Counted from the stretch's first letter, positions 44,175 through 54,319 are shown. The stretch is 64,000 bases of DNA from Vibrio hepatarius (GCF_001274785.1 NZ_LHPI01000002.1:1-64000); one strand, 5' to 3'. Program-made: numbers and translations. The notes: generated from the sequence alone by a model not told the origin.

Positions 44175-44435
44175 ATGCTTACACGTTATATGGGGATGTC
44201 CCCAAAAAGTCAGAGTTATTTGTTCACCTTCGGTTTGGCGCTGTGCTTGTTGGCGATGGTGCTAACGGATATGTGGATCCCGATTGTAGCAGGTGCGTTT
44301 ATTCTCACTGGTTTGACGGTCGAGGCATGGATTCGGGTTGCGCATATTATCCCGATGCACGAAGAAATGCGTGCGATGCAAAAGCAGCTTAATAAGCTCC
44401 AGTCAGAAGTACGCACCCTAGAGTACGAAGATTAA
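44175..44435 (+). CDS. Small membrane protein with C-terminal coiled coil
   Basis: 86-aa protein not recognised as a named family. Two hydrophobic segments (about 14-31 and 35-55) form a membrane hairpin. The tail from about residue 58 (HEEMRAMQKQLNKLQSEVRT) has coiled-coil character. The ATG follows GAGAGGGC. An overlapping frame starting at 44114 has no such features and is judged spurious. A strong terminator follows at once. The upstream region has repeated TGTCAT motifs. Function unknown. Confidence 0.75.
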   Translation: MLTRYMGMSPKSQSYLFTFGLALCLLAMVLTDMWIPIVAGAFILTGLTVEAWIRVAHIIPMHEEMRAMQKQLNKLQSEVRTLEYED

Positions 44436-44468
44436 AAAACGGCAGCCTCAGGCTGCCGTTTTATTTTG
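44435..44468. terminator. Terminator between small membrane protein gene and tusA
   Basis: AAAACGGCAGCC-TCA-GGCTGCCGTTTT followed by ATTTT, between convergent genes; works on both strands. Confidence 0.9.
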
Positions 44469-44483
44469 TTTGACGCACACGCG

Positions 44484-44738
44484 TTACTCAACACCCTTCT
44501 TGATAAGGTATTGGTATGGCAGTTCATCGGTCTGGGCTGCGATCAACTGATGATCCATAAAACGACAGAAACTCGGAATATCGCGAGTTGTCGAGGGATC
44601 GTCGGCTTTCACCAACAACACATCCCCATCGTTCATGGTTCGAATTGTCTTCCTGACCATCATAACTGGCTCTGGGCAGCGTAGTCCTTCCGCTTCGAGA
44701 GTATGTGTTGCCTGCTCTGGATTGAATGTCATGGTCAT
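44484..44738 (-). CDS. tusA: Sulfurtransferase TusA
   Basis: 84-aa sulfur carrier that passes persulfide sulfur from IscS to the TusBCD relay for 2-thiouridine formation in tRNA. The active cysteine is in [29 protein letters not shown] and [10 protein letters not shown] also match the family. A second ATG lies two codons downstream; either start is possible. Single gene between a convergent and a divergent small membrane protein gene. Confidence 0.95.
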   Translation of the reverse strand: MTMTFNPEQATHTLEAEGLRCPEPVMMVRKTIRTMNDGDVLLVKADDPSTTRDIPSFCRFMDHQLIAAQTDELPYQYLIKKGVE

Positions 44739-44870
44739 ATCTTTTTTGCTCTGATCTGGGCGTAGATAATACTGCTGAAGAAAAAATATTCAATAAGCAC
44801 TTGGCAAACAGATCAATTTGTTTTAACTTAGTTAACAAGTTGGTAACAATTAAGCCAAGGAGCAGCGATT

Positions 44871-45053
44871 ATGACAGCTTTAGATCGTCTCACAATCTAT
44901 TCTGTGTTGTGTTTTATCTCTTTCTGCGCCCTTGTTTTACGTTCTCCAACTGAACCGTCGTTTATGCCGTTACTTGGCATGGCTGCGACGGTCGTAGGGA
45001 TTTGGCTCGAGATGCATCGCTGGCCGAGAGCATCAGAAGAGCAAGAACATTGA
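44871..45053 (+). CDS. Small membrane protein, 60 aa
   Basis: 60-aa protein with a strong AAGGAG Shine-Dalgarno and its own terminator downstream, which argue that it is real. Residues about 8-24 and 31-47 are hydrophobic (LTIYSVLCFISFCALVL and FMPLLGMAATVVGIWLEM), giving two membrane helices. The tail is short and charged. No known domain recognised. Divergent from tusA and upstream of a LysR gene. Confidence 0.7.
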   Translation: MTALDRLTIYSVLCFISFCALVLRSPTEPSFMPLLGMAATVVGIWLEMHRWPRASEEQEH

Positions 45054-45133
45054 TGGATGACCTTCCAACATCCTTCAACATTTGTAACTACGCTCAAATA
45101 CATTCCGACACTATCCCCATTTTTCTTGGGCTT

Positions 45134-45160
45134 CCCCGCTGAAAGGCGGGATTTTTTTTG
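45134..45160 (+). terminator. Terminator after the 60-aa protein gene
   Basis: CCCGCT-GAAA-GGCGGG with a GNRA tetraloop is followed by ATTTTTTTTG. A good intrinsic terminator on the plus strand. Confidence 0.88.
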
Positions 45161-45209
45161 CCTAAAGAGTAGAATCTGACTAATACCCCGTAAAAGAAGT
45201 GGCTACTTT

Positions 45210-46154
45210 GTGGAATTAGAAGAGATCTACCGACGCGACTTAAACCTGTTTGTGGCTTTGCGCGTGCTGATTGAAGAATCCAGCGTGAGCAAGGCGGCGC
45301 ATCGGCTCAACTTAAGCCAATCGGCGATGAGTCGAGTGCTCGGGCGGCTGCGTGACATGCTTGGTGACCCACTTTTTACCCGCCAAGGGCAGCATCTCAT
45401 TCCGACCGAGAAAGCGCTTGAGATCGATAGGGCTTTGGGTGAGCCGTTGGAATCGCTGCGACAAATCCTCTCGCCGATTGAGTTTGAACCCAGTAGTTGC
45501 GAGCAGACCTTCACCATCGCGACCACCGATTACGCGATGCAGACTATTCTTCCATTTGCTTTACCGCGTATTTATCAAGAAGCGCCCAAAGTTTCGTTTA
45601 ACTTTCTGCCGCTACAGCACGACAGGCTAGACGACCAATTGACTTACGAAAGTGCGGATTTGGCGATCTGTCGTCCGATTGGTCCGGTTGAACCGCTGCG
45701 CAGTGAAGTTCTTGGCCGAGTGGGAGTACTGTGTTTGTTGTCTAAACAGCATCCTTTGGCAGATCGCGAGATGAGTTTGCAAGACTACCTCACTTGTCCA
45801 CACGCTATGATCGCGATTAGTGACGGGGTAAAAGCGTTAATTGAGCAGGCTTTGGTTGAGTACCCAGAGCGAAGAATGGTTCTGCGCGCTTATCACCTCG
45901 AAGCAGCGCTGGCGATCGTCGACACCATGCCGTTAATCATCACCGTGCCTGCAGACTTGGCTTATTTGGTTGCCGAGCGGTATGACTTGGTGGTGAAACC
46001 ATTGCCGTTCCAGTTTACTCCGTTTGACTATTCGATGATTTGGCATCCACGTTGTGAGCATTCTCCTGCACAGGAATGGTTGCGCAGTATTGTTAAGGAA
46101 GAGTGCGGCCGTTTGATTGCTAAGCGGATTGAAGACATGGGGCTGAATGGATAA
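45210..46154 (+). CDS. LysR-type regulator (LeuO/NodD-like group)
   Basis: 314-aa LysR regulator. The N-terminal helix-turn-helix has the LeuO/NodD style: RDLNLFVALRVLIEESSVS, then KAAHRLNLSQSAMSRVLGRL, then DPLFTRQGQHLIPTEKA. An effector domain follows. The start is GTG. Monocistronic between two terminators. No target gene is evident: the neighbour acuI is convergent. Ligand unknown. Confidence 0.85.
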   Translation: MELEEIYRRDLNLFVALRVLIEESSVSKAAHRLNLSQSAMSRVLGRLRDMLGDPLFTRQGQHLIPTEKALEIDRALGEPLESLRQILSPIEFEPSSCEQTFTIATTDYAMQTILPFALPRIYQEAPKVSFNFLPLQHDRLDDQLTYESADLAICRPIGPVEPLRSEVLGRVGVLCLLSKQHPLADREMSLQDYLTCPHAMIAISDGVKALIEQALVEYPERRMVLRAYHLEAALAIVDTMPLIITVPADLAYLVAERYDLVVKPLPFQFTPFDYSMIWHPRCEHSPAQEWLRSIVKEECGRLIAKRIEDMGLNG

Positions 46155-46184
46155 CAAAAGAGCCAGCAGTGCTGGCTCTTTGTC
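46155..46184. terminator. Terminator between LysR gene and acuI
   Basis: AAAGAGCCAGC-AGT-GCTGGCTCTTT, immediately after the LysR stop codon and between convergent genes. Only a short T run follows. Confidence 0.8.
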
Positions 46185-46217
46185 ATTAGTGTTCGGTCTG
46201 CACTTACAGCCTGATAA

Positions 46218-47198
46218 TTACAGCTTAATAACCACGCGACCAGTCACTTGACCGTTGGTAATGTCTTCGGCGTATTTCGGCGCTTCTGCCAATTCCACTT
46301 CGGTACACGCTTGGTCAAAGTAGCTCTCTGGTAGTAGTTCGACTAATTTTTCCCATGCCGCGATACGTTTTTCGGTCGGGCACATCACCGAGTCCACACC
46401 TTGCAGACGCACATTACGCAGGATAAATGGCATGACCGTTGTTGGTAGGTCAAAACCGCCCGCCAGACCACACGCCGCCACTGCGCTGTTGTAATCCATT
46501 TGTGCCAATACTTTTGCCAGCACTTTGCTGCCCACGGTATCCACGGCGCCAGCCCAGATTTGTTTTTCTAGTGGACGCGCTGGTTCTTCAAATTCAACAC
46601 GGTCGATGATGCGGCTTGCCCCGAGTTTTTCCAGAAGAGGGCCATTTTGTTCAACACGGCCAGTAACCGCTGCGACTTTGTAGCCGAGTTGAGCCAACAG
46701 CGTGACCGCAACGGAACCCACACCGCCGCTTGCGCCAGTAACCAAAACCTCACCGTCTTCCGGTTTGATGCCAGCATCTAGTAGCGCCTGAACACACAGC
46801 ATCGCTGTAAAGCCCGCAGTGCCGACCATCATGGCTTTTTTGCTGTCTAGCCCTTGTGGTAGTGGTACAAGCCAGTCGGCTTTTAGACGCGCACGCTGCG
46901 CCATGCCGCCCCAATGGTTTTCACCCACGCCCCAGCCAGTCAGAACCACTTTATCGCCTGCGTTGTAGCGCGCGTCTTGCGAATCCAGCACAGTGCCTGC
47001 TAGGTCGATACCCGGAACCATAGGGAAGTTGCGGATGATTTTTCCTTTACCAGTGATCGCCAAACCATCTTTGTAGTTCAGTGACGAGTAATCAACCTCG
47101 ATAAGTACGTCGCCTTCTGGTAACTGGGCTTCGTCGATTTGTTCGATACTCGCGATAGTGCGTTTTTCTTCTTGGTTTAGAATCAGAGCGTTAAACAT
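46218..47198 (-). CDS. acuI: Acrylyl-CoA reductase / YhdH family quinone oxidoreductase
   Basis: 326-aa NADPH-dependent medium-chain reductase of the YhdH/AcuI group, which reduces acryloyl-CoA to propionyl-CoA. It has YSSLNYKDGLAITG near the N-terminus and the cofactor loop VTGASGGVGSVAVTLL (about residues 150-165). The frame is open 19 codons upstream, but ATG 47198 follows GGAG and gives the family length (E. coli 324 aa). Acryloyl-CoA arises from DMSP in marine bacteria, but no DMSP gene is in view. Confidence 0.88.
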   Translation of the reverse strand: MFNALILNQEEKRTIASIEQIDEAQLPEGDVLIEVDYSSLNYKDGLAITGKGKIIRNFPMVPGIDLAGTVLDSQDARYNAGDKVVLTGWGVGENHWGGMAQRARLKADWLVPLPQGLDSKKAMMVGTAGFTAMLCVQALLDAGIKPEDGEVLVTGASGGVGSVAVTLLAQLGYKVAAVTGRVEQNGPLLEKLGASRIIDRVEFEEPARPLEKQIWAGAVDTVGSKVLAKVLAQMDYNSAVAACGLAGGFDLPTTVMPFILRNVRLQGVDSVMCPTEKRIAAWEKLVELLPESYFDQACTEVELAEAPKYAEDITNGQVTGRVVIKL

Positions 47199-47329
47199 AA
47201 GTGGTCTCCACTGTGTGCAGCAATATTTAAAAACTGTTGTTGAGTGTAGTCTCAAAACGACTATGACTAAAATGAAACTTTAGCATTATATCTATGCATA
47301 TCACGCATTATTACTAAGGTTATTGTGGC

Positions 47330-47360
47330 GATAAAAAAGCCAGTCTCTCGACTGGCTTTG
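47330..47360 (-). terminator. Terminator of the ilv operon
   Basis: AAAGCCAGTC-TCTC-GACTGGCTTT; on the minus strand the stem is followed by TTTTTTA. It ends ilvGMEDA after ilvA. Confidence 0.88.
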
Positions 47361-47383
47361 ATGACTAGGAACAATAAAGCGGG

Positions 47384-48925
47384 TTAAGAAAGGAAAAACT
47401 TATACGCAGGGTTTTCCGTTTCGTCTTTGCATTGATAACCCAGTTCACGTAAGTGAGCCGAAAATTGTGATAAGTCACTTTCATCCAACTCAAAGCCACA
47501 CAGGACCCGCCCGTAATCGGCACCGTGGTTACGGTAGTTAAACAGGCTAATATTCCAATGCGTGCCAAGCGTGCTCAAGAACTTCAGTAGCGCGCCCGGA
47601 TATTCTGGGAACTCGAAGCTGTATAAACGCTCTTTGAGTGGTTTAGATGGTTTACCACCAATCATGTAGCGTACGTGCAGTTTCGCCATTTCATCGTCAG
47701 AAAGGTCAACCACCGGATAGCCGCCGTCACGCAAATCGTGAATGATGTGGTCCAGTTCTTCTTGGCCGCCTTGCAAGCGGACACCGACGAAGATATTCGC
47801 TAGGCTGTCGTCGCTGTAGCGGTAGTTAAACTCCGTCACTGCACGTCCACCGATCAGGTTACAAAACTCAAAGAATGCCCCTTGGCGCTCAGGTATTGTC
47901 ACCGCGAGCAAGCCTTCGCGTTTTTCACCCAGTTCGCAACGTTCAGATACATAACGCAATCCGTGGAAGTTGGTGTTGGCACCAGAAAGTACCGTACCCA
48001 ATTTTTTGCCTTCCAGCTGGTTCTTTTCAGCAAACTTTTTCAGACCCGCCAGGGCTAACGCACCTGATGGTTCGGCAATCGCACGGGTATCTTCGAAAAT
48101 GTCTTTGACCGCAGAACAGATTTCATCGCTCGATACTGTAATGTGGCCGTCGATGTATTTTTGGCATAGGCGAAATGTCTCTTCACCGATGCGTTTTACC
48201 GCAACGCCGTCGGCAAACATGCTGACTTGGTCAAGAACTACAGGTTCTCCTGCGTCTAGTGCCGCTTTTAGGCACGCCGAATCTTCAGGTTCCACCGCAA
48301 TGACTTTGATTTCCGGCATCAGTTGTTTGACTAATACCGCGACACCCGCAGCCAAACCACCGCCCCCGACAGGGACGAAGATGTAATCAAGATGGCCGTT
48401 TTGCTGCAGCATTTCCATACCGATGGTGCCTTGCCCAGCGATCACCAATGGGTGGTCGAAAGGGGGCACAAAAGTATAACCGTTAACTTCAGATAAACGT
48501 TCTGCTTCCGCTTTGGCTTCGTCAAAGTTGCTGCCATGAAGCACCACATTACCACCAAAGCTGCGTACTGCATCGACCTTGATGTCGGGTGTGGTTCTTG
48601 GCATCACAATCGTAGTTTTAATGCCAAGCTTAGTGCCTGATAGTGCCATGCCTTGAGCGTGGTTGCCTGCCGATGCTGCAATTACGCCAGCGGCTTTTTG
48701 CTGCTCGGATAAGCTCGCCACCATGTTGTATGCGCCGCGCAATTTAAACGAGTGTACCGGCTGGCGGTCTTCTCGTTTGATTTGCACTTGGTTTTTCAGG
48801 CGCGCCGATAAACGCGGCATATCTTGCAGCGGGGTTACCGTCGCAACTTCATACACAGGTGCGCGCAAGATTTGGCGCAGGTACTCTGCGCCAGATTGTG
48901 GTTTGAGGGCTGAAGAATCGCTCAT
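47384..48925 (-). CDS. ilvA: Threonine ammonia-lyase, biosynthetic (IlvA)
   Basis: 513-aa PLP enzyme converting threonine to 2-oxobutyrate, first committed step of isoleucine synthesis. The PLP lysine is in HSFKLRGAYNM (about residue 60); the phosphate-binding loop is PVGGGGLAAGVAVL. Two C-terminal ACT-like domains (about 330-513) bind isoleucine for feedback inhibition. Length equals the E. coli enzyme (514). Last gene of ilvGMEDA, 3 bp after ilvD. Confidence 0.97.
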   Translation of the reverse strand: MSDSSALKPQSGAEYLRQILRAPVYEVATVTPLQDMPRLSARLKNQVQIKREDRQPVHSFKLRGAYNMVASLSEQQKAAGVIAASAGNHAQGMALSGTKLGIKTTIVMPRTTPDIKVDAVRSFGGNVVLHGSNFDEAKAEAERLSEVNGYTFVPPFDHPLVIAGQGTIGMEMLQQNGHLDYIFVPVGGGGLAAGVAVLVKQLMPEIKVIAVEPEDSACLKAALDAGEPVVLDQVSMFADGVAVKRIGEETFRLCQKYIDGHITVSSDEICSAVKDIFEDTRAIAEPSGALALAGLKKFAEKNQLEGKKLGTVLSGANTNFHGLRYVSERCELGEKREGLLAVTIPERQGAFFEFCNLIGGRAVTEFNYRYSDDSLANIFVGVRLQGGQEELDHIIHDLRDGGYPVVDLSDDEMAKLHVRYMIGGKPSKPLKERLYSFEFPEYPGALLKFLSTLGTHWNISLFNYRNHGADYGRVLCGFELDESDLSQFSAHLRELGYQCKDETENPAYKFFLS

Positions 48926-48928
48926 AAG

Positions 48929-50770
48929 CTAGCCCTCTAGCTTAGATTTATCTCGTACTGCACCTTTGTCAGCACTGGTTGCCATGCTTGCGTATGCTTT
49001 CAGTGCAAAAGAAACTTCACGTTCACGAGCAACGGGTTTCCAGCCTAGCTCGTCTTGTTTCGCACGGCGCTCGGCAAGCTCTTGCTCAGAAATTTCTAGA
49101 GCAATGCTGCGGTTTGGAATATCAATCGCAATCAGGTCGCCATCTTTAACCAAGCCAATCGCACCACCGTTTGCTGCCTCTGGAGACGCGTGACCGATAG
49201 ACAGGCCTGATGTACCACCAGAGAAACGACCGTCGGTTAACAGCGCACACTCTTTACCTAAGCCCATCGACTTAAGGTAAGTGGTTGGGTAGAGCATTTC
49301 TTGCATGCCCGGTCCGCCTTTTGGTCCTTCGTAACGAATCACCACGACGTCGCCCGCTTTCACTTTACCGCCAAGGATGCCTTCTACCGCGTCTTCTTGG
49401 CTTTCAAATACGACTGCCGGACCAGTAAATTTTAGGATGCTTTCGTCAACACCCGCGGTTTTGACGATACAACCGTCAAGCGCGATATTACCTCTGAGAA
49501 CCGCAAGACCACCATCTTGGCTAAATGCGTTTTCTTTGGTGCGAATACACCCTTCAGCACGGTCATCGTCTAGAGTGTCCCAGCGACAGTCTTGTGAGAA
49601 TGCTTGGGTTGTACGGATACCTGCAGGGCCCGCACGGTAGAACTCTTTCACCTGTTCAGACTCAGTCAGCATGATGTCGTACTGCGCTAATTGCTCTTCC
49701 CAAGTCAGACCCAATACGGTTTTGGATTGGTTATGTAGGAGACCAGCGCGGTCTAGTTCGCCAAGGATACCGACCACGCCACCTGCGCGGTGTACGTCTT
49801 CCATATGGTACTTCTGCGTGGACGGCGCCACTTTACACAGGTGTGGAACCTGACGAGACATGCGGTCGATATCGGTCATGTCGAAGTCGACTTCGCCTTC
49901 TTGCGCGGCAGCTAACAGGTGCAGAACCGTGTTGGTTGAGCCGCCCATCGCGATATCCAGCGCCATTGCGTTTTCAAACGCCGCTTTGGTTGCGATATTG
50001 CGCGGTAGCGCGGTTTCATCGTCTTGCTCATAGTAACGTTTCGTCAGTTCAACGATGCGTTTGCCTGCGTTAACGAACAACTCTTTACGGTCTGCGTGAG
50101 TGGCAAGTAAAGAACCGTTACCCGGCTGAGACAGGCCAAGCGCTTCGGTTAGACAGTTCATTGAGTTCGCGGTGAACATGCCCGAGCATGAACCACAAGT
50201 TGGACACGCTGAACGCTCGATCTGTTCGCTCTGCTCGTCAGAGACTTTCGGGTCTGCGCCTTGGATCATCGCATCGACTAAGTCGAGCTTGATGATTTGG
50301 TCTGAAAGCTTGGTTTTACCCGCTTCCATTGGCCCGCCAGAGACGAAAATTACTGGGATATTCAGGCGCATCGACGCCATCAGCATCCCCGGAGTGATTT
50401 TGTCACAGTTAGAGATACACACCATCGCGTCCGCACAGTGCGCGTTAACCATGTATTCGACCGAGTCTGCGATCAGTTCACGTGACGGTAGCGAGTAAAG
50501 CATGCCGCCGTGACCCATCGCGATGCCATCGTCGACGGCGATGGTGTTAAATTCTTTGGCGATGCCGCCTGCTGCTTCGATTTCTTGCGCGACGAGTTGT
50601 CCCAAGTCTTTTAGGTGAACGTGACCAGGAACAAACTGAGTAAATGAGTTCACCACCGCGATGATTGGTTTACCAAAGTCTTCATCTTTTACGCCGGTTG
50701 CGCGCCACAAGGCACGAGCACCCGCCATGTTGCGTCCGTGTGTGGTGGTGGCTGATCTGTATTTAGGCAT
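48929..50770 (-). CDS. ilvD: Dihydroxy-acid dehydratase
   Basis: 613-aa iron-sulfur dehydratase acting in valine, leucine and isoleucine synthesis. Cluster-binding cysteines lie in [14 protein letters not shown] (about residue 122) and [19 protein letters not shown] (about 195). [20 protein letters not shown] is the C-terminal signature. Length typical. Between ilvE and ilvA in the operon. Confidence 0.97.
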   Translation of the reverse strand: MPKYRSATTTHGRNMAGARALWRATGVKDEDFGKPIIAVVNSFTQFVPGHVHLKDLGQLVAQEIEAAGGIAKEFNTIAVDDGIAMGHGGMLYSLPSRELIADSVEYMVNAHCADAMVCISNCDKITPGMLMASMRLNIPVIFVSGGPMEAGKTKLSDQIIKLDLVDAMIQGADPKVSDEQSEQIERSACPTCGSCSGMFTANSMNCLTEALGLSQPGNGSLLATHADRKELFVNAGKRIVELTKRYYEQDDETALPRNIATKAAFENAMALDIAMGGSTNTVLHLLAAAQEGEVDFDMTDIDRMSRQVPHLCKVAPSTQKYHMEDVHRAGGVVGILGELDRAGLLHNQSKTVLGLTWEEQLAQYDIMLTESEQVKEFYRAGPAGIRTTQAFSQDCRWDTLDDDRAEGCIRTKENAFSQDGGLAVLRGNIALDGCIVKTAGVDESILKFTGPAVVFESQEDAVEGILGGKVKAGDVVVIRYEGPKGGPGMQEMLYPTTYLKSMGLGKECALLTDGRFSGGTSGLSIGHASPEAANGGAIGLVKDGDLIAIDIPNRSIALEISEQELAERRAKQDELGWKPVAREREVSFALKAYASMATSADKGAVRDKSKLEG

Positions 50771-50782
50771 TGTGCTACTTCC

Positions 50783-51724
50783 TTATTTTGCATCTTGCGG
50801 GTAAACGTAATCCAACCAACCCCACTTGTCTTCAGTGGTGCCGTTGAACAGGCCAAAGTACGCTTCTTGTAGCGCTTTAGTGATAGGGCCACGTTTACCG
50901 CTGCCAACTTCAATTTTGTCGATTGTCGCAACCGGTACGACTTCTGCTGCGGTACCTGTCATAAACACTTCGTCCGCGAGGTAGAGGGCTTCACGGGCAA
51001 TATTCGCTTCGCGAACTTCGTAACCCATGTCGCGCGCCAGTGTCATGATCGAGTCACGGGTGATGCCCGGTAGGATTGCACTGGTTGCTGGTGGCGTGGT
51101 AATAACGCCGTTTTTCACAACGAAAATGTTCTCGCCAGCACCTTCTGATAGGTAACCGTCTACGCTCAGCGCGATACCTTCGTCGTAACCGTGACGACGA
51201 GCTTCACCACCGACGAGTAGAGAAGATAGGTAGTTACCGCCTGCTTTTGCTGCTGTAGGGATGGTGTTTGGCGCTGCACGGTTCCAGCTTGAAACCATCG
51301 CGCTAACGCCTTTTTCTAGCGCTTCTTCGCCAAGGTAAGAACCCCATGGGAACGCGGCGATAATCAGGTCCATTTCGGTACCCACTGGCGGACAAACGCC
51401 CAGACCAACGTTGCCAACAAAGCCGAGCGGGCGAATGTAAGCACTATCCAGTTTATTTTGGCGCAGTGTTTCGCGTGTCGCTTCCATGATCTCGTCGATT
51501 GAGAACGGGATCGGGAAACGGTAGATCTTCGCAGAATCTTTAAGACGCTGTGCGTGTTCGCGGTGACGGAAGACAATTGGACCTTTTGGTGTGTTGTAGC
51601 AGCGTACGCCTTCGAATACCGACGTACCGTAATGCATCGCGTGAGTCAGAACGTGAACGTTAGCGTCTGCCCATGGAACCATTTCACCGTTGAACCAAAT
51701 GTAATCTGCAGTTTTTGTAGCCAT
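50783..51724 (-). CDS. ilvE: Branched-chain amino acid aminotransferase
   Basis: 313-aa fold-type IV PLP aminotransferase, last step of branched-chain amino acid synthesis. The PLP lysine is in AAKAGGNYLSSLLVGGEA (about residue 162), and YLSEGAGENIF follows. The frame is open 7 codons upstream, but ATG 51724 follows AAGGAAGG and gives MATKTADYIWFNG, the family N-terminus. Between ilvM and ilvD. Confidence 0.97.
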   Translation of the reverse strand: MATKTADYIWFNGEMVPWADANVHVLTHAMHYGTSVFEGVRCYNTPKGPIVFRHREHAQRLKDSAKIYRFPIPFSIDEIMEATRETLRQNKLDSAYIRPLGFVGNVGLGVCPPVGTEMDLIIAAFPWGSYLGEEALEKGVSAMVSSWNRAAPNTIPTAAKAGGNYLSSLLVGGEARRHGYDEGIALSVDGYLSEGAGENIFVVKNGVITTPPATSAILPGITRDSIMTLARDMGYEVREANIAREALYLADEVFMTGTAAEVVPVATIDKIEVGSGKRGPITKALQEAYFGLFNGTTEDKWGWLDYVYPQDAK

Positions 51725-51735
51725 TATTGCCTTCC

Positions 51736-52020
51736 TTATGCACAAATCTTTTGTTGTAAGTTGTTATTTGGTAGTTCGTCGTTCGCGATTTGTGTCACCT
51801 CGACGGTGCGAACATCCCAGAGTTTCTCAATCTGATTGGTAATGAAAGAGATTGGACGATCACTATCTACGATAATTTCCACGCTCGCTACTTTGCTTTC
51901 GTGATTTTGTGTCGCGGCTACCTGTTTGATGATGAAACCACGGTGGCGAATCACTCGCAGAACACGCTCTAAAAGTACCGGTTTGTCATCCGCTTTGATG
52001 TCTAGTAGATATCTTTCCAT
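51736..52020 (-). CDS. ilvM: Acetolactate synthase II small subunit
   Basis: 94-aa regulatory subunit with an ACT domain (MERYLLDIKADDKPVLLERV, then RHRGFIIKQVAA). The start at 52020 lies one base after the ilvG stop, so translation is probably coupled; a longer frame from 52056 would overlap ilvG. Pairs with IlvG. Confidence 0.93.
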   Translation of the reverse strand: MERYLLDIKADDKPVLLERVLRVIRHRGFIIKQVAATQNHESKVASVEIIVDSDRPISFITNQIEKLWDVRTVEVTQIANDELPNNNLQQKICA

Positions 52021-52021
52021 G

Positions 52022-53668
52022 TTACGTGTTCTCCAGCATGTCATTGTTTGAAGCACCTGGCGGTACTAGCGGCCATACGTTTTCTTCTTCGTCGATCAGT
52101 ACGTGAAGCATGTATGACGTTTTGCTCTCTAGCATCTCTTTAAGCGCCGGTTCTACTTCTTCTTTCTTTGTGATGGTTTTGCCCGGGATATCGAACGCTT
52201 TTGCCAGCATAACGAAATCCGGGTTGTCATCGAGAATCGTTTCACTGTGGCGGCCGTCAAAGAACAGTGATTGCCATTGACGCACCATGCCCAAACGCTG
52301 GTTGTTGAGTAGAACGATTTTGACCGGGATCTGGCGGCGTTTTAGTGTGCCCAGTTCCTGTACGTTCATCATAAATGAACCGTCACCAGTGATAAGGATA
52401 GACTGGTCATCAGGACGAGCGACCGCAGCGCCCATCGCCGCTGGAAGACCAAAACCCATAGTGCCAAGACCGGCTGAAGTGATGAAATTTTGCGGTTCGC
52501 GTGGCTGAATATGCTGCGCTGACCACATCTGGTGTTGGCCAACATCGGTCGACACGATCGCGCTGTCTGGCATCATATCTGACAGCTGCTTTAACAGACC
52601 TGGCGCATAGATAAGCTCGCCCGGATGGTCGTAACGCCATTTGAACGCGCTACGTAGGCTTTCACTGTGTTTAACCCAAGGGGTGATGTCTTTCACTAAC
52701 TCTAGCTGCGACAACACTTGTGGAATTTCACCACGAACGGGTGCGTTCGCCTGACGCAGTTTGTGGATTTCTGCCGCATCGATATCGATATGAATAACTT
52801 TCGCGTTTGGTGCGAAGGTATCTAGCTTACCTGTTACTCGGTCATCAAAACGCGCACCCACTGCGATCAGCAGGTCACACTCTTGTACCACCAAGTTGGC
52901 CGCTTTGGTGCCGTGCATGCCCAGCATGCCCAAGTAGTGTTGGTCGTGACGCTCAATCGTACCTAGGCCTTTTAGTGTGCTTACGGAAGGCATTGGATTT
53001 AGGCGTAAGAACTCGCGTACCGCGTGCGTCGCATGACCCAACTGCACACCACCACCGACATACAGTACCGGGCGGGAGCTTTGTGATAATAGCTCTTGCG
53101 CTTTAGCAATCGCTCCAGACGTCGCGGCTGGCATAGGAGGTGGAGTAAAAGGAGGAAGGAGTTCAACAGGAGCTTGAGCCAGCTGTACATCTTTAGCGAT
53201 ATCAACGATAACAGGGCCAGGGCGGCCAGTTTTTGCTACTTCGAAGGCTTCGGCCATGGTTGGCGCGAGTTCGTTGATATCGGTAACTAAGTAGCTGTGT
53301 TTGGTACAGGAAAGTGACATACCGATCACGTCCATTTCCTGAAACGCATCGGTACCGATATGGGAACTGGCAACCTGACCTGTGATAGCAACCAGTGGGA
53401 TGGAATCCATAAAGGCATCGGCTAGACCAGTCACTAGGTTGGTGGCTCCCGGTCCGGATGTGGCCATACATACGGCAACATCTTGAGTAGAACGAGCCAT
53501 GCCGATTGCAGCCATTGCTGCGCCTTGCTCGTGACGACAAAGTATATGCTCAACACCGCCATCGTATAATGCGTCGTAGATTGGCATGATTGCACCACCA
53601 GGGTAACCAAATACGGTCTTGATCCCTTGCTGCTGCAATGCGGCTACGACTAACTCTGCACCTGTCAT
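52022..53668 (-). CDS. ilvG: Acetolactate synthase II large subunit
   Basis: 548-aa TPP enzyme forming acetolactate or acetohydroxybutyrate. The TPP glutamate is in [14 protein letters not shown] near residue 47; the TPP/Mg motif is [17 protein letters not shown] with [11 protein letters not shown]. It is intact, unlike the frameshifted ilvG of E. coli K-12. ATG 53668 follows GGAGG. First structural gene after ilvL and the attenuator. Confidence 0.97.
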   Translation of the reverse strand: MTGAELVVAALQQQGIKTVFGYPGGAIMPIYDALYDGGVEHILCRHEQGAAMAAIGMARSTQDVAVCMATSGPGATNLVTGLADAFMDSIPLVAITGQVASSHIGTDAFQEMDVIGMSLSCTKHSYLVTDINELAPTMAEAFEVAKTGRPGPVIVDIAKDVQLAQAPVELLPPFTPPPMPAATSGAIAKAQELLSQSSRPVLYVGGGVQLGHATHAVREFLRLNPMPSVSTLKGLGTIERHDQHYLGMLGMHGTKAANLVVQECDLLIAVGARFDDRVTGKLDTFAPNAKVIHIDIDAAEIHKLRQANAPVRGEIPQVLSQLELVKDITPWVKHSESLRSAFKWRYDHPGELIYAPGLLKQLSDMMPDSAIVSTDVGQHQMWSAQHIQPREPQNFITSAGLGTMGFGLPAAMGAAVARPDDQSILITGDGSFMMNVQELGTLKRRQIPVKIVLLNNQRLGMVRQWQSLFFDGRHSETILDDNPDFVMLAKAFDIPGKTITKKEEVEPALKEMLESKTSYMLHVLIDEEENVWPLVPPGASNNDMLENT

Positions 53669-53814
53669 CGTAAGCCTCCCTGTGTATCGCATTGGCGATT
53701 ATTTTTTCTTGTGCACTTCATGTGCGCTCCCATTCTTCCTGTCATAACTGACCTTTGAACGACTTTGGTCAGGATGAACTTTGTTTTAATTTAATTTTTT
53801 GAACTGTTAATTGT

Positions 53815-53852
53815 AAAAAAACCCCCGGACTTTTCAGTGCGGGGGTTTTTTA
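53815..53852 (-). terminator. ilv attenuator
   Basis: On the minus strand ACCCCCG...CGGGGGT forms a strong stem with inner ACT / AGT pairing, followed by TTTTTTT. It lies just after the ilvL leader peptide and before ilvG, the place of the attenuator in the enteric ilvGMEDA operon. Confidence 0.9.
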
Positions 53853-53862
53853 GAATTTGTGG

Positions 53863-53952
53863 TTATCTTTCGCCCACCAGCCCCCGCGCGGAATCAATAA
53901 TGACCACGATAATCAGGGCAATCAGTGCGTTAGTGCGGGCGGTAAAGTTCAT
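53863..53952 (-). CDS. ilvL: ilvGMEDA operon leader peptide
   Basis: 29-aa peptide MNFTARTNALIALIIVVIID-SARGLVGER (hyphen added). Nine of thirteen residues in ALIALIIVVII and its surroundings are Leu, Ile or Val, the control codons sensed by ribosome stalling. The stop is followed within about 10 nt by the attenuator stem. Arrangement and composition are those of IlvL, though the sequence differs from E. coli's. Confidence 0.93.
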   Translation of the reverse strand: MNFTARTNALIALIIVVIIDSARGLVGER

Positions 53953-54017
53953 CTTCGTTTTCTAATGTTGTGTTTATGCAATATGGTACGAAATTATTTG
54001 CGTCTCTAGTGGTATCA

Positions 54018-54319
54018 CACATATCCGTTAAATGACAAGCAAAAACTCATACTTTTTTCACATTCTATCAGCAACTGATCAAGCTATATAACAAGCTTGA
54101 TTGTGATTTAGACAATTTATCAAGGAGATAAATAGTGAATGGCGAAAAAGTGACGGTTTTATGGGATTAGCGGTAATTCATAGTCGAGCTTCGGTTGGGG
54201 TAGAAGCGCCCAATGTGACGGTGGAAGTGCACATCAGTAACGGCATGCCGGGATTTACGTTAGTCGGTTTACCGGAAACTACTGTCAAAGAATCTCGTAA
54301 TCGGGTGCGTAATACGATC
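54018..54319. repeat. Left copy of 302-bp direct repeat (comM upstream region and 5' end)
   Basis: This segment matches 55732-56033 at a constant offset of 1714 bp. A hand comparison finds 12 differences, eight of them in the last 50 bp. It covers the intergenic region upstream of comM and the first 50 or so comM codons. The left copy is joined to the native ilv side. Confidence 0.95.

Noticed and set aside
44114..44392. 92-codon frame overlapping the 86-aa membrane protein
   Set aside because: It lacks a ribosome site and domain features and overlaps a better frame with membrane helices and a coiled coil.
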